From positions 1,984,001-2,048,000 of the forward strand of contig NZ_CP050902.1 in NCBI RefSeq assembly GCF_012272695.1: a DNA stretch of 64,000 bases, in the 5' to 3' direction. The stretch comes from Nocardioides sp. JQ2195 (GTDB lineage: Bacteria > Actinomycetota > Actinomycetes > Propionibacteriales > Nocardioidaceae). Below, one piece after another: positions 27,474-35,638 of the stretch; position 1 is the stretch's first letter, and each line of letters opens with the position of its first letter. The translations under genes were made by a program, and so were the position numbers. The notes beneath the pieces were generated by a model that was not told the DNA's origin, did no database searches, and was given only the letters and a program-made list of their open reading frames with translations.

Positions 27474-28241
27474 TCAGGCCGGGGTGTGGTTGGCGAGCAC
27501 GTGCTGGAAGACCGGTTCCTCTCCACCGCCGTGGCACTGGATCGAGGCACCTGAGACGTAGGAGGCGAGGTCGGAGGCCAGGAACAGCACGACGCCGGCG
27601 ATCTCCTCCGGTTCGGCCATCCGCCCCATCGGGATGGTCCGCTCGATGGCGGCCACCGTTGCGTCGCCGCCGTAGTGCCCGGCAGTCTCGCTGGTGCGGC
27701 ACAGGCCCACGTTGATGGAGTTGATGCGCACCTTCGGCGCCCATTCCATGCCGGCGCTCACCGTGAACTGGTCGACGGCCGCCTTCGCGGCGCCGTACAC
27801 GGCAGTGCCCGGGGACGGCCGCAGCGCCGAGATGGAGGAGATGTTCACGATCGCGCCGCCCTGAGACTGGGCCTGCATCACTCGGTTGGCTGCCTGGGCG
27901 ACCGACAGCACCGAGGTGAAGTTGAGGTCCATCACCTTGGTGTGGAAACGGGGTGAGCCGTCGGCGAGCAGGGCGTAGGGCGATCCGCCGGCGTTGTTGA
28001 CCACGACGTCGAGGCGACCGTGCTCGGTGGCCACGCCCTCGACCATGGCGCGGACCGCCTCAGGGTCACGGACGTCACAGACGACGTGGCTGGTGCCGGG
28101 AGCGGCGGGAACGTCGGAGCGGGCACAGGTGACGACCGTGGCGCCGGCCTCCACGAAGGTGTGAGCCACCCCCGCACCGATTCCTTTCGTTCCACCGGTG
28201 ACCAGCACGACGCGGCCACTCAGGTCGATCTGGACTGCCAT
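27474..28241 (-). CDS. Short-chain dehydrogenase (Rv3549c-like)
   Basis: Classical SDR, 255 residues: Rossmann motif VTGGTKGIGAG, VNNAGGSPYAL, Ser in NISSISALRPSPG, YGAAKAA with catalytic Tyr and Lys, and SINVGLCRT. ATG 28241 is chosen; an in-frame ATG at 28271 would sit inside the KstR2-type boxes. It is divergent from echA20 and followed by the other SDR after 36 bp, the order of Mtb Rv3549c-Rv3548c. It probably belongs to the KstR2-controlled degradation of the last two steroid rings. Substrate not determined. Confidence 0.83.
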   Translation of the reverse strand: MAVQIDLSGRVVLVTGGTKGIGAGVAHTFVEAGATVVTCARSDVPAAPGTSHVVCDVRDPEAVRAMVEGVATEHGRLDVVVNNAGGSPYALLADGSPRFHTKVMDLNFTSVLSVAQAANRVMQAQSQGGAIVNISSISALRPSPGTAVYGAAKAAVDQFTVSAGMEWAPKVRINSINVGLCRTSETAGHYGGDATVAAIERTIPMGRMAEPEEIAGVVLFLASDLASYVSGASIQCHGGGEEPVFQHVLANHTPA

Positions 28242-28266
28242 GGGATTCCTTCCTCGGAGCGGACCA

Positions 28267-28299
28267 AGCAAGTGCTAGGGTACCAAGCAAGTGTTTGTT
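28267..28299. promoter_or_regulatory. Two KstR2-type operators before echA20
   Basis: KstR2 recognises AnCAAGnnCTTGnT. AGCAAGTGTTTGTT (28286-28299) has one mismatch and AGCAAGTGCTAGGG (28267-28280) has two, in the right half. The boxes are 19 bp apart, roughly two helical turns. They lie between the Rv3549c-like SDR and echA20, so both operons should be KstR2 targets. Confidence 0.78.
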
Positions 28300-28332
28300 T
28301 GTGCAGTTCCGTCCCGAGAAAGGTCAGGCACC

Positions 28333-29091
28333 ATGGCAGTCACGTCCGAGATCCGCGAGGACCACGTCCGAGTGGTCACGATGGAGCACGGCAAGGTCAA
28401 TGCGCTCCCGGTGTCCGACTGGTACGCCGTCGCGGCGGCACTGGACGAGGCCGGCCGGGACCCGCAGACCCACGTCGTGATCCTTCGTGCCGAGGGCCGC
28501 GGCTTCAACGCCGGGGTCGACATCAAGGAGATGCAGCAGACCACCGGGTTCGAGGCACTGCTGGGCGCCAACTCCGGCTGCTACGCCGCGTTCAAGGCTG
28601 TCTACGAGTGCGCGGTGCCCGTCATCGCAGCGGTGAACGGCCACTGCATCGGCGGTGGTGTCGGCATGGTCGGCAACGCCGACGTCATCGTCGCCTCCGA
28701 GGATGCCTACTTCTCCGTGCCCGAGGTGAACCAGGGCGCCCTTGGCGCGGCCACCCACATGGCCCGGCTCGTCCCGCAGCACATGATGCGCACCCTCTAC
28801 TTCACGGCGGGCCGGATCCCCGCGTCGAGCCTGCTCCAGTTCGGCTCGGTGCACCGCGTCGTGCCCCGCGAGGAGTTGGACGGGGCCGCGCTGGAGGTGG
28901 CACGGGTGATCGCCTCAAAGAACACGAAGGTGATCCGCGCCGCCAAGGAGGCGATCAACGGGATCGACCCGGTTGACGTCAACAAGAGCTATCGCTTCGA
29001 GCAGGGATTCACCTTCGAGCTCAACCTCGGGGGTGTCTCCGACGAGCTCCGCGATGGATTTGCAGGAACGGACAAGGCAGGAAACAAGTGA
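28333..29091 (+). CDS. echA20: Ring D hydrolase EchA20
   Basis: Crotonase-family hydrolase that, in the Mtb pathway, opens steroid ring D of a dioxo-indene-carboxyl-CoA intermediate. The 252 residues include EHGKVNALPVSDWYAV, RGFNAGVDIKEMQQ and NGHCIGGGVGMVGNADVIVA. ATG 28333 has a GAAAGG about 8 bp upstream; an in-frame start at 28291 would overlap the KstR2-type box. The stop overlaps the ipdA start (GTGA). Gene order echA20-ipdA-ipdB-ipdC is identical to Mtb Rv3550-Rv3553, which makes the call firm despite the size of the crotonase family. Confidence 0.9.
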   Translation: MAVTSEIREDHVRVVTMEHGKVNALPVSDWYAVAAALDEAGRDPQTHVVILRAEGRGFNAGVDIKEMQQTTGFEALLGANSGCYAAFKAVYECAVPVIAAVNGHCIGGGVGMVGNADVIVASEDAYFSVPEVNQGALGAATHMARLVPQHMMRTLYFTAGRIPASSLLQFGSVHRVVPREELDGAALEVARVIASKNTKVIRAAKEAINGIDPVDVNKSYRFEQGFTFELNLGGVSDELRDGFAGTDKAGNK

Positions 29092-29981
29092 GCAACAAGC
29101 CCCGCGACAAGCGGATCACCATCGACGAGGTCGTCGCCACCCTCGAGGACGGGATGACCATCGGGATCGGCGGCTGGGGGCCGCGGCGCAAGCCGATGGC
29201 CCTGGTTCGCGCCATCCTGCGCTCGGACCTGAAGGACCTCACGATCGTGTCCTGGGGTGGCGCCGACGTGGGGTTGCTGGCCGAGGCAGGCAAGATCAAG
29301 AAGCTGATCTATGCGTTCGTGACCATGGACACGGTCCCCCTCGAGCCGCACTTCCAGGCAGCCCGTCAGAACCGCACGATCCCCGAGATCTGTGAGTGGG
29401 ACGAAGGCATGTTCCAGACGGGCCTGATCGCCGCGTCGCAGAGGCTGCCGTTCCTTCCGATGCGCGCGGGCCTGGGTTCCGACGTCCTGGTCAACAACCC
29501 TGAACTGAAGCTGGTGACCAGCCCCTACCGCGACCGGAACGGCGACCAGGAGGAGTTCGTCGCCGTCCCCGCACTGGAGCTCGACGTCGCCCTGGTGCAC
29601 ATGAACCGTGCGGACCAGCACGGCAACGCCAGCTACCTGGGGCCCGACCCCTACTTCGACGACCTGTTCGCGATGGCCGCCGACAGGACCTTCGTCTCGT
29701 GCGAGCAGGTCGTGGACACCGCCGGGCTGACGGTCGACACCCCGGTGCAGCGGATGCTGCTCAACCGGATGATGGTCACCGGCGTCGTGGAGACCCCGAA
29801 CGGCGCCCACTTCACCAACTGCGTGCCCGACTACGAGCGCGACGAGAAGTTCCAGAAGCACTACGCCGCATCCGCCAAGGACCCCGAGGCGTGGGCAGCC
29901 TTCAAGGAGCGCTTCCTCTCCGGCGACGAGTCCACCTACCAGGAAGCCGTGCAGGCATTCCACGCCGAGCAGGAAGCCTGA
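29088..29981 (+). CDS. ipdA: COCHEA-CoA hydrolase alpha subunit IpdA
   Basis: Class I CoA-transferase-fold subunit that with IpdB hydrolyses the last carbocyclic ring (C) of the steroid nucleus. The 297 residues start ITIDEVVATLEDGMTIGIGGWG, the CoA-transferase alpha signature. The acidic stretch EICEWDEGMF (residues 100-109) is where the catalytic Glu of the family (Glu105 in the studied enzyme) is expected. GTG 29088 overlaps the echA20 stop by four bases; ipdB follows after 10 bp. Acts cytosolically as an IpdA2-IpdB2 complex. Confidence 0.92.
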   Translation: MSNKPRDKRITIDEVVATLEDGMTIGIGGWGPRRKPMALVRAILRSDLKDLTIVSWGGADVGLLAEAGKIKKLIYAFVTMDTVPLEPHFQAARQNRTIPEICEWDEGMFQTGLIAASQRLPFLPMRAGLGSDVLVNNPELKLVTSPYRDRNGDQEEFVAVPALELDVALVHMNRADQHGNASYLGPDPYFDDLFAMAADRTFVSCEQVVDTAGLTVDTPVQRMLLNRMMVTGVVETPNGAHFTNCVPDYERDEKFQKHYAASAKDPEAWAAFKERFLSGDESTYQEAVQAFHAEQEA

Positions 29982-29991
29982 GGAGATCGAC

Positions 29992-30762
29992 ATGACTGAT
30001 GTTTCCCGCGCAGAGGTCTGCGCCGCAGCCATCGCCGACGCGTTCGCGGAGGACGGCGAGATCTTCGGTTCCCCGATGGGAACACTGCCGATGCTCGGAG
30101 TCCGCCTGGCCAAGCTCACCTCCAACCCTGACCTGGTGATGAGTGACGGCGAATCGTTGTATCTCAGCGGGGTCCCGCCGATGTTCGCCAAGGCAGACGT
30201 CGTCGAGGGATGGATCCCGTTCCGTCGGGTCTTCGACGTTGTCGCCTACGGCAAGCGCCACGTCATGATGGGCGCCACCCAGGTCGATCGCCACGGCAAC
30301 CAGAACATCTCCGCCATCGGTGACTTCGACAGACCCACCCGGCAGCTCCTCGGCTCACGTGGGGCTCCGGGGAACACCGTCAACAACCGCACCTCCTACT
30401 GGGTGCCCAAGCACTCGGCCCGCGTGTTCGTCGAGCGGGTCGACGTGGTCTCCGGGGTCGGACCGAAGGCAGCCAAGGAGGCCGGACCGGCCGCCGCGAA
30501 GTACAACGACATCCACCGAATCGTCACCAACCTCGCCGTCCTCGACGTCAAGGGTGCCGATGACACGGTCCGCCTGCTGTCGGTGCACCCGGGCGTCACC
30601 GTCGACGAGGTCGTGGAGGCGACGGGCTTCGAGCTCGCCGTCGAGGGAGACGTGCCGAGCACCCGGCTCCCGGACGACAACGAGCTGATGATCATCCGCA
30701 ACGTCCTCGACCCGAAGAACATCCGCGACCGCGAGGTCCCACCGGTGGTGGCTGCCGAGTGA
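29992..30762 (+). CDS. ipdB: COCHEA-CoA hydrolase beta subunit IpdB
   Basis: Partner of IpdA in ring C hydrolysis, 256 residues. The CoA-transferase beta fold is visible in GSPMGTLPMLGVRLAKLTSN, MMGATQVDRHGNQNISAIGD and SVHPGVTVDEVVEATGFEL. The studied enzyme hydrolyses rather than transfers CoA, and the catalytic acid sits in IpdA, so absence of the transferase Glu motif here is expected. AGGAG 7 bp before ATG 29992 is a good ribosome site. The stop overlaps the ipdC start (GTGA). Second of the ipdABC triplet. Confidence 0.92.
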   Translation: MTDVSRAEVCAAAIADAFAEDGEIFGSPMGTLPMLGVRLAKLTSNPDLVMSDGESLYLSGVPPMFAKADVVEGWIPFRRVFDVVAYGKRHVMMGATQVDRHGNQNISAIGDFDRPTRQLLGSRGAPGNTVNNRTSYWVPKHSARVFVERVDVVSGVGPKAAKEAGPAAAKYNDIHRIVTNLAVLDVKGADDTVRLLSVHPGVTVDEVVEATGFELAVEGDVPSTRLPDDNELMIIRNVLDPKNIRDREVPPVVAAE

Positions 30763-31826
30763 CCACCGAGCGGCTGCTGCGCACCGCGCTGACCGACCTG
30801 GTCGGCGTACGCCACCCGATCGTCCAGACCGGAATGGGGTGGGTGGCCGGGCCCCGCCTGGTCGCCGGCACCGCCAACGCCGGTGGTCTGGGGATCCTGG
30901 CCAGCGCCACGATGACCCTCGACGAGCTCGAGAAGGCCATCGTGGAGGTGAAGTCGCGCACCGACGAACCGTTCGGCGTCAACCTGCGCGCGGACGCGGC
31001 TGATGCACCTGCGCGGTGCGACCTGCTCATCGAGCACGGCGTCAAGGTGGCGTCGTTCGCCCTGGCACCCAGGCCGGAACAGATCGCCAAGCTCAAGGAG
31101 CACGACCTTGTCGTGATCCCGAGCGTCGGCCTGCCCAAGCACGCCAGGAAGGTGGCTTCCTGGGGTGCGGACGCGGTGATGATCCAGGGCGGCGAGGGCG
31201 GTGGCCACACCGGCTCGGTGCCGACCACGCTCCTGCTGCCCACCGTCCTCGACGCAGTCGACATCCCCGTGGTCGCGGCGGGTGGCTTCTTCGACGGTCG
31301 GGGCCTCGCCGCCGCCCTGTCCTACGGTGCTGCCGGCATCGGCATGGGCACGCGCTTCCTGCTCACCCGTGACAGCGCTGTTCCCGATGCGGTCAAGGAC
31401 CTCTACCTCTCGTACGACGTCAACGGCACCGTGGTCACCGACAAGGTGGACGGGATGCCGCACCGGATGCTGCGCACGCAGCTGGTCGAGGAGATCGAGG
31501 AGTCCAGCCGCTTGAAGCGGTTGACACCGACTCTCAGGCGCACCCTCGAGTTCAAGAGGATGACCGGGATGAGCTGGCTGGAACTGGCCCGCGACGGTCG
31601 TGAGATGAAGAAGAGCCAAGGGCGCACCCTCGGCCAGATGACGCTCGCAGCCAACACGCCGATGATGCTGAAGTCTGGCCTCGTCGACGGGGACACGGAT
31701 GCCGGGGTGCTGGCCTCGGGCCAGGTTGTCGGCGTGCTCGATGACCTTCCGACCTGCGAGGCGCTGATCGACCGGATCGTCGCCGAGGCCGTCACCTGCC
31801 TGAAGCGCGCCCAGTCCTACCTGTGA
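30759..31826 (+). CDS. ipdC: Steroid ring C/D flavin reductase IpdC
   Basis: FMN-dependent reductase of the 2-nitropropane dioxygenase family, 355 residues, needed in Mtb to convert a 5-hydroxy-hydrindane-carboxyl-CoA intermediate before ring opening. Visible are HPIVQTGMGWVAGPRLVAGT, IQGGEGGGHTGSVPTT (phosphate-binding), AAGGFFDGRGLAAALSYGAAG and a GMGTRFLLT loop. GTG 30759 overlaps the ipdB stop. The same family member at 9560-10657 lacks this operon context. Fourth and last gene of the KstR2-box operon; the stop is 63 bp from the convergent whiB7. Confidence 0.9.
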   Translation: MTTERLLRTALTDLVGVRHPIVQTGMGWVAGPRLVAGTANAGGLGILASATMTLDELEKAIVEVKSRTDEPFGVNLRADAADAPARCDLLIEHGVKVASFALAPRPEQIAKLKEHDLVVIPSVGLPKHARKVASWGADAVMIQGGEGGGHTGSVPTTLLLPTVLDAVDIPVVAAGGFFDGRGLAAALSYGAAGIGMGTRFLLTRDSAVPDAVKDLYLSYDVNGTVVTDKVDGMPHRMLRTQLVEEIEESSRLKRLTPTLRRTLEFKRMTGMSWLELARDGREMKKSQGRTLGQMTLAANTPMMLKSGLVDGDTDAGVLASGQVVGVLDDLPTCEALIDRIVAEAVTCLKRAQSYL

Positions 31827-31889
31827 GCGACGCCGGGTGAGGGGTGCCCGTCATGCGCAAGGTCTGAACCGTCCCGCGTTCAGTAGAGG

Positions 31890-32156
31890 CTAGGCAGCGT
31901 CCTTGCGGGGCCGACCCCGGCCGCGCTTGTGGGCCACGACTTGGCCCTGGACCAGGATCTGGCCGCCCCAGACGCCGTGCGGCTCCTGTCGCTCCAGTGC
32001 CCCGGCCAAGCACTCGGCCAGCAAGGGACATGCTGCGCACAGCTCGCGGGCACGGTTGAGGGCCGCCGGGTGCTCGGCGAAGAACAGGTGGGGTTCCTGA
32101 CTGCAAGGAGGTGGGGGCACCCCCTCACACTGGCCGTCTGAGGTAGGCCGACGCAT
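31890..32156 (-). CDS. whiB7: WhiB7-like redox-sensing regulator
   Basis: An 88-residue WhiB protein with a [4Fe-4S]-binding set: one Cys in PCSQEP, two in LCAACP and one in AEC, followed by the GVWGG sigma-factor-binding motif. The tail KRGRGRPRKDAA is the AT-hook (RGRPR) that marks the WhiB7 subfamily. WhiB7 activates intrinsic antibiotic-resistance genes in actinobacteria by binding SigA and AT-rich promoter DNA. It is convergent with ipdC and divergent from the CoA lyase gene, so it is a genome-context insertion between steroid modules. An extra Cys (QCEG) lies near residue 10. A leader hairpin is at 32181-32201. Confidence 0.9.
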   Translation of the reverse strand: MRRPTSDGQCEGVPPPPCSQEPHLFFAEHPAALNRARELCAACPLLAECLAGALERQEPHGVWGGQILVQGQVVAHKRGRGRPRKDAA

Positions 32157-32180
32157 CGGGAAGATGCCTTAGAACAACCC

Positions 32181-32201
32181 CGAGACGCCCCCGGTGTCTC
32201 G
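32181..32201 (-). promoter_or_regulatory. Leader hairpin upstream of whiB7
   Basis: CGAGAC (32181-32186) and GTCTCG (32196-32201) form a stem 25 bp upstream of the whiB7 start. On the transcribed strand a GGGGTTGTTCT follows, so it could act as an attenuator. whiB7 genes of other actinobacteria have attenuated leaders with small upstream frames; none is clear here. Confidence 0.4.
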
Positions 32202-32307
32202 CGTGCGGTGGGTCATACCGTGGCGCCCCTTCGTCCTGCTAGGTTCGCCGGTGAATCCGGCGCGCCGCCGTCGTGGCGCGCCTGCACACACTTCGAGGAG
32301 CAGATCG

Positions 32308-33390
32308 TTGCGTACCGCCAAGGACTTCTTCGCCCCACTCGCCGTCGGCGCCCCCGCGCCGTTGCGTGAGATCCCGGCCCGGCCGTCCCGGGCCATCCAC
32401 TTCTTCGATCCCGGCAACGAGAAGATGGCGGCGAAGATCCCGGCCATGGTCGGCACCACCGACGTCCTCCTGGGCAACCTGGAAGACGCGGTCAAGGCCG
32501 AGAACAAGGAGAAGGCCCGCAACGGCCTGGTGAAGATCGGTCAGGAGACCGACTTCGGACCGACCCAGTTCTGGACCCGGATCAACTCCCTCGACTCCCC
32601 CTGGGTGCTCGACGACCTGACCACGCTGGTGCCCGCGATCGGCGACAAGCTCGACGTGATCATGGTCCCGAAGGTGCAGGGCGCCGAGGACATCCACTAC
32701 GTCGACCGGATCCTCGCCCAGCTCGAGGCCAAGGCCGGCATCGAGAAGCCGATCCAGGTGCACGCCATTCTCGAGACCGCCCGCGGTGTGGCGAACATCG
32801 AGGAGATCTGTGGCTCGTCGCCGCGGATGCAGGGCCTCTCCCTCGGCCCGGCCGACCTGGCTGCCGACCGCCGGATGAAGACCACCCGCGTCGGCGGCCC
32901 CCACCCCGGCTACCTCGTGCGCGGTGACGCCCCCCGCACCGACGACGGTGGCTTCGCCTACGACGCCGAGCGGACCACCTACCAGCAGGACCTCTACCAC
33001 TACACGATCGCGCGCATGGTCGACGCCTGCGTGATGCACGGCATCTACCCCTACTGGGGCCCGTTCGGCGACATCAAGGACACCGTCGCCTGCGAGGACC
33101 AGTTCCGCAACGCCTTCCTGCTCGGCTGTGTCGGCGCCTGGTCGCTGCACCCCGTACAGATCAAGATCGCCAACCGGGTCTTCGCGCCGAGCGTCGAGGA
33201 CGTCACCCACGCCCGCCGGGTGATCGCCGCCATGGGTGACGGCACCGGCGCGGTGATGATCGACGGCAAGATGGAGGACGACGCCTCCGTGAAGCAGTGC
33301 AAGGTCCAGGTGGAGCTCGCCGACCAGCTCGCTGCGATCGACCCCGAGCTCAAGGAGCTCTATGACGCCATCGAGACCCCGGAGGCCTGA
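32308..33390 (+). CDS. L-malyl-CoA / beta-methylmalyl-CoA lyase-type enzyme
   Basis: HpcH/HpaI aldolase (CitE-type) of 360 residues, resembling Mcl enzymes that cleave malyl-CoA to glyoxylate and acetyl-CoA, or beta-methylmalyl-CoA to glyoxylate and propionyl-Co[45 protein letters not shown] and [11 protein letters not shown] carry the expected Arg/Glu/Asp metal site. TTG 32308 is chosen because GAGGAG lies 7 bp upstream and the conserved sequence starts there; an in-frame ATG at 32194 adds 38 low-complexity residues. The insert [15 protein letters not shown] is typical of the longer Mcl group. Propionyl-CoA from steroids would be a plausible product link. Confidence 0.8.
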   Translation: MRTAKDFFAPLAVGAPAPLREIPARPSRAIHFFDPGNEKMAAKIPAMVGTTDVLLGNLEDAVKAENKEKARNGLVKIGQETDFGPTQFWTRINSLDSPWVLDDLTTLVPAIGDKLDVIMVPKVQGAEDIHYVDRILAQLEAKAGIEKPIQVHAILETARGVANIEEICGSSPRMQGLSLGPADLAADRRMKTTRVGGPHPGYLVRGDAPRTDDGGFAYDAERTTYQQDLYHYTIARMVDACVMHGIYPYWGPFGDIKDTVACEDQFRNAFLLGCVGAWSLHPVQIKIANRVFAPSVEDVTHARRVIAAMGDGTGAVMIDGKMEDDASVKQCKVQVELADQLAAIDPELKELYDAIETPEA

Positions 33391-33391
33391 C

Positions 33392-34255
33392 ATGAGCGAG
33401 TTCACTCCCCTGCGTTCGGTCCTCTACATGCCCAGCTCCAACGAGCGGGCACTCGAGAAGGCCAAGTCCATCGCCTGCGACGGGCTGATCCTCGACCTCG
33501 AGGACGCGGTCGCCCCCGACGCCAAGCCGGCGGCCCGCGAGACGGCAGCAGCCGCTGCCGCCAGCGGTGACTACGGTCGCCGCACGGTCACCATCAGAGT
33601 CAACGGCATCGGCACCGAGTGGCACGACGCCGACATCGAGGCCGCATCGCAGGCCGGCCCCGCCGCGATCGTGGTGCCCAAGGTCAACTCGGCCGACGAG
33701 GTCAAGCAGCTCGTCGCCGCCATGGAGAAGGCCGGAGCTCCCGACCACACCAAGCTGTGGGCGATGGTCGAGACCCCCATTGCGATCCTGGATGCCCTCG
33801 CGATCGCGCGTGGCTCCGAGCGCCTCGGCGCCTTCGTGCTCGGCACGAACGACCTGGTCAAGGAGCTCTACGCCGAGCACGTGCCCGGCCGCGCGCCGAT
33901 CCTGCCCAGTCTGCACACCGCGCTCCTGGCCGGACGGGCCGCCGGCATCGCGGTCATCGACGGCGTCTACAACGACGTGAAGAACATCGACGGCTTCCTC
34001 GCCGAGTGCGAACAGGGTCGTCAGATGGGCTTCGACGGCAAGACGCTGATCCACCCCGGCCAGGTCGAGGGCGCCAACACGGCGTTCGCCCCGTCGGAGC
34101 AGGCCGTCGAGGATGCCCGTGGGCTGATCCAGGCCTGGAATGCTGGCGGCAAGGGCGTCGTGACCTACAACGGCAAGATGGTCGAGAACCTGCACGTCGA
34201 GTCCGCGCAGCGCACGCTCGACATCCACGATGCCATCACCGCTCTCGCCGAGTAG
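33392..34255 (+). CDS. CitE-like CoA ester lyase
   Basis: Second HpcH/HpaI aldolase, 287 residues, of the shorter CitE-like type. LRSVLYMPSSNERALEKAK, LILDLEDAVAPDAKPAAR (metal Glu/Asp), TIRVNGI, AMVETPIAILDAL and GTNDLVKELYAEH are present. Candidate activities are (S)-citramalyl-CoA lyase or malyl-CoA thioesterase; sequence alone does not decide. ATG 33392 is one base after the stop of the preceding lyase, so the two are co-translated, and the crotonase gene follows after 5 bp. The trio looks like a short C4-C5 dicarboxylyl-CoA pathway. Confidence 0.8.
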   Translation: MSEFTPLRSVLYMPSSNERALEKAKSIACDGLILDLEDAVAPDAKPAARETAAAAAASGDYGRRTVTIRVNGIGTEWHDADIEAASQAGPAAIVVPKVNSADEVKQLVAAMEKAGAPDHTKLWAMVETPIAILDALAIARGSERLGAFVLGTNDLVKELYAEHVPGRAPILPSLHTALLAGRAAGIAVIDGVYNDVKNIDGFLAECEQGRQMGFDGKTLIHPGQVEGANTAFAPSEQAVEDARGLIQAWNAGGKGVVTYNGKMVENLHVESAQRTLDIHDAITALAE

Positions 34256-34260
34256 CCCCC

Positions 34261-35022
34261 GTGCCTGATGAACTCGAGGTCTCCCGCACCGACGGCGTCG
34301 TGACCGTTACCTTCAACCGGCCCGAGCGCCACAACGCCTTCACCAAGGCGATGTACTCCGGCATCCGCGAGCTGTGCGACGAGCTCGCCACCGATACCTC
34401 GGTCAAGGTGGTGGTGCTGCGGGGCGCGGGTGGCCGGGCCTTCGCCGCAGGCAACGAGATCTCCGACTTCGTCGAGGCGGACGCGGTCGCCTACGAGAAC
34501 TGGATCCGTGAGCTGCTGCAGAAGCTCTTCGCCCTGCCCCAGGTCACCATCGCCGCCATCGACGGGGTCTGTGTCGGAGGCGGACTGGCCGTGGCCACCC
34601 ACTGCGACCTGCGCATCGCCACTGCGGGATCACGCTTCGGCTACCCGATCGCCCGCACCCTCGGCAACGCCCTCGCCGCACCGATCGTCTATCGCTGCGC
34701 CGCTGTCTTCGGGGAGTCCCTGACCCGCGAGATGCTCCTGGCCTCTCGGCTGGTCGGTGCCGACCGGGCGTACGCCGTGGGCGCGCTGATGGCGGTCACC
34801 GACGACCTGGACGCCGAGGTGGCGAATCTCGTCGAGGGGATCACCAGGGCCTCGGGCGTCACGCTCAGCGCCACCAAGCAGCAGCTCTCCGCCCGCGCCG
34901 ACAGTCTCGAGCGGGCGCCGGAGGGCGACGATGCCCTGCTCCACGAGGTCTACACCGGCAGCGACTTCCACGAAGGCGTGCGCGCGTTCCTGGCCAAGGA
35001 GAAGCCCGCCTTCAAGCGCTGA
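34261..35022 (+). CDS. Enoyl-CoA hydratase/isomerase-family protein
   Basis: Crotonase-fold protein, 253 residues, starting at GTG 34261, 5 bp after the CitE-like stop. Signatures: VTVTFNRPERHNAFTKAM, AFAAGNEISDF (oxyanion hole) and IDGVCVGGGLAVATHCDLRIAT. The Glu pair used by crotonase for water addition is not obvious: the region FGYPIARTLGNALA replaces the usual FGxPEVxLG. Isomerase, lyase or hydrolase activity is therefore as likely as hydration. Its tight linkage to two CoA lyases suggests it works on the same C4-C5 acyl-CoA substrates. Convergent with the TetR fragment, 69 bp away. Confidence 0.78.
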   Translation: MPDELEVSRTDGVVTVTFNRPERHNAFTKAMYSGIRELCDELATDTSVKVVVLRGAGGRAFAAGNEISDFVEADAVAYENWIRELLQKLFALPQVTIAAIDGVCVGGGLAVATHCDLRIATAGSRFGYPIARTLGNALAAPIVYRCAAVFGESLTREMLLASRLVGADRAYAVGALMAVTDDLDAEVANLVEGITRASGVTLSATKQQLSARADSLERAPEGDDALLHEVYTGSDFHEGVRAFLAKEKPAFKR

Positions 35023-35091
35023 GCGGGCACGTGGTGGCACATGGACCGCGCCCCCACGCGCCGCCTCGGCCACTGGTGTGCCCGGCACATC

Positions 35092-35595
35092 TCACAGCGG
35101 ACGACCCGTGGCCCGGTACCCGGTGATCAGCTCGGTCGCGTCCGGCCGTTCGTCGGGGAGCGGCTCGTCGAGCGCGTCCGTGGGCTCGTCGAACCCGGGG
35201 TCGCTGCGCAGCACGCCGCGCACGCCGGCGGCCGCCATCGGCACCAGCGTCTCCCGGCTCATCGAGGCAACCGGATCGACCTCGAGGACATAGCGGAGCA
35301 TCGCCAGGCCGATCAGCTGGGAACCCACCAGCTCTGCGCGCGACGTGGACACCTGGACCTTGCGCCGGCGACCCAGCATGCCGTTCATCCGCTTGTTCAC
35401 GAAGGCGTGGAAACGTTGCGCGGAGCTGGCATCGGCGACGCTCGCCCGCACCATGCGCAGCATGCGATCGCGGGTCAGCGGGCTCTCGCACAGGCGCAGG
35501 AAGCGCCGCACCAGACGGGTGGAGAAGTCGTCGCCACTGAGATCGGCGGGATTGCCCAGCTCCTCGTCGTTGGCGTCGAGGTGCTCCCGGGTCAC
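35092..35595 (-). pseudogene. TetR regulator fragment lacking its DNA-binding domain
   Basis: The 167-residue product matches only the C-terminal ligand domain of a TetR regulator: FSTRLVRRFLRLCESPLTRDR and AELVGSQLIGLAMLRYVLEV ... are the usual helices 4-9. No helix-turn-helix precedes it. Upstream there are just 43 bp before the hsaB stop codon, so a full-length N-terminus cannot exist at this locus. Either the gene was truncated when it was joined to the hsa operon, or the domain survives as a stand-alone ligand-binding or dimerisation protein. GTG 35595 is the most upstream reasonable start; no strong ribosome site is seen. I call it a probable pseudogene. Confidence 0.6.
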
Positions 35596-35638
35596 GTCGG
35601 GGAGTCTGGCACGCGCGCGGGGTGCCGTGGTTCGGGTC

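Noticed and set aside
31827..31889. Possible terminator between ipdC and whiB7
   Set aside because: Only short imperfect complementarity is present, not enough to call.
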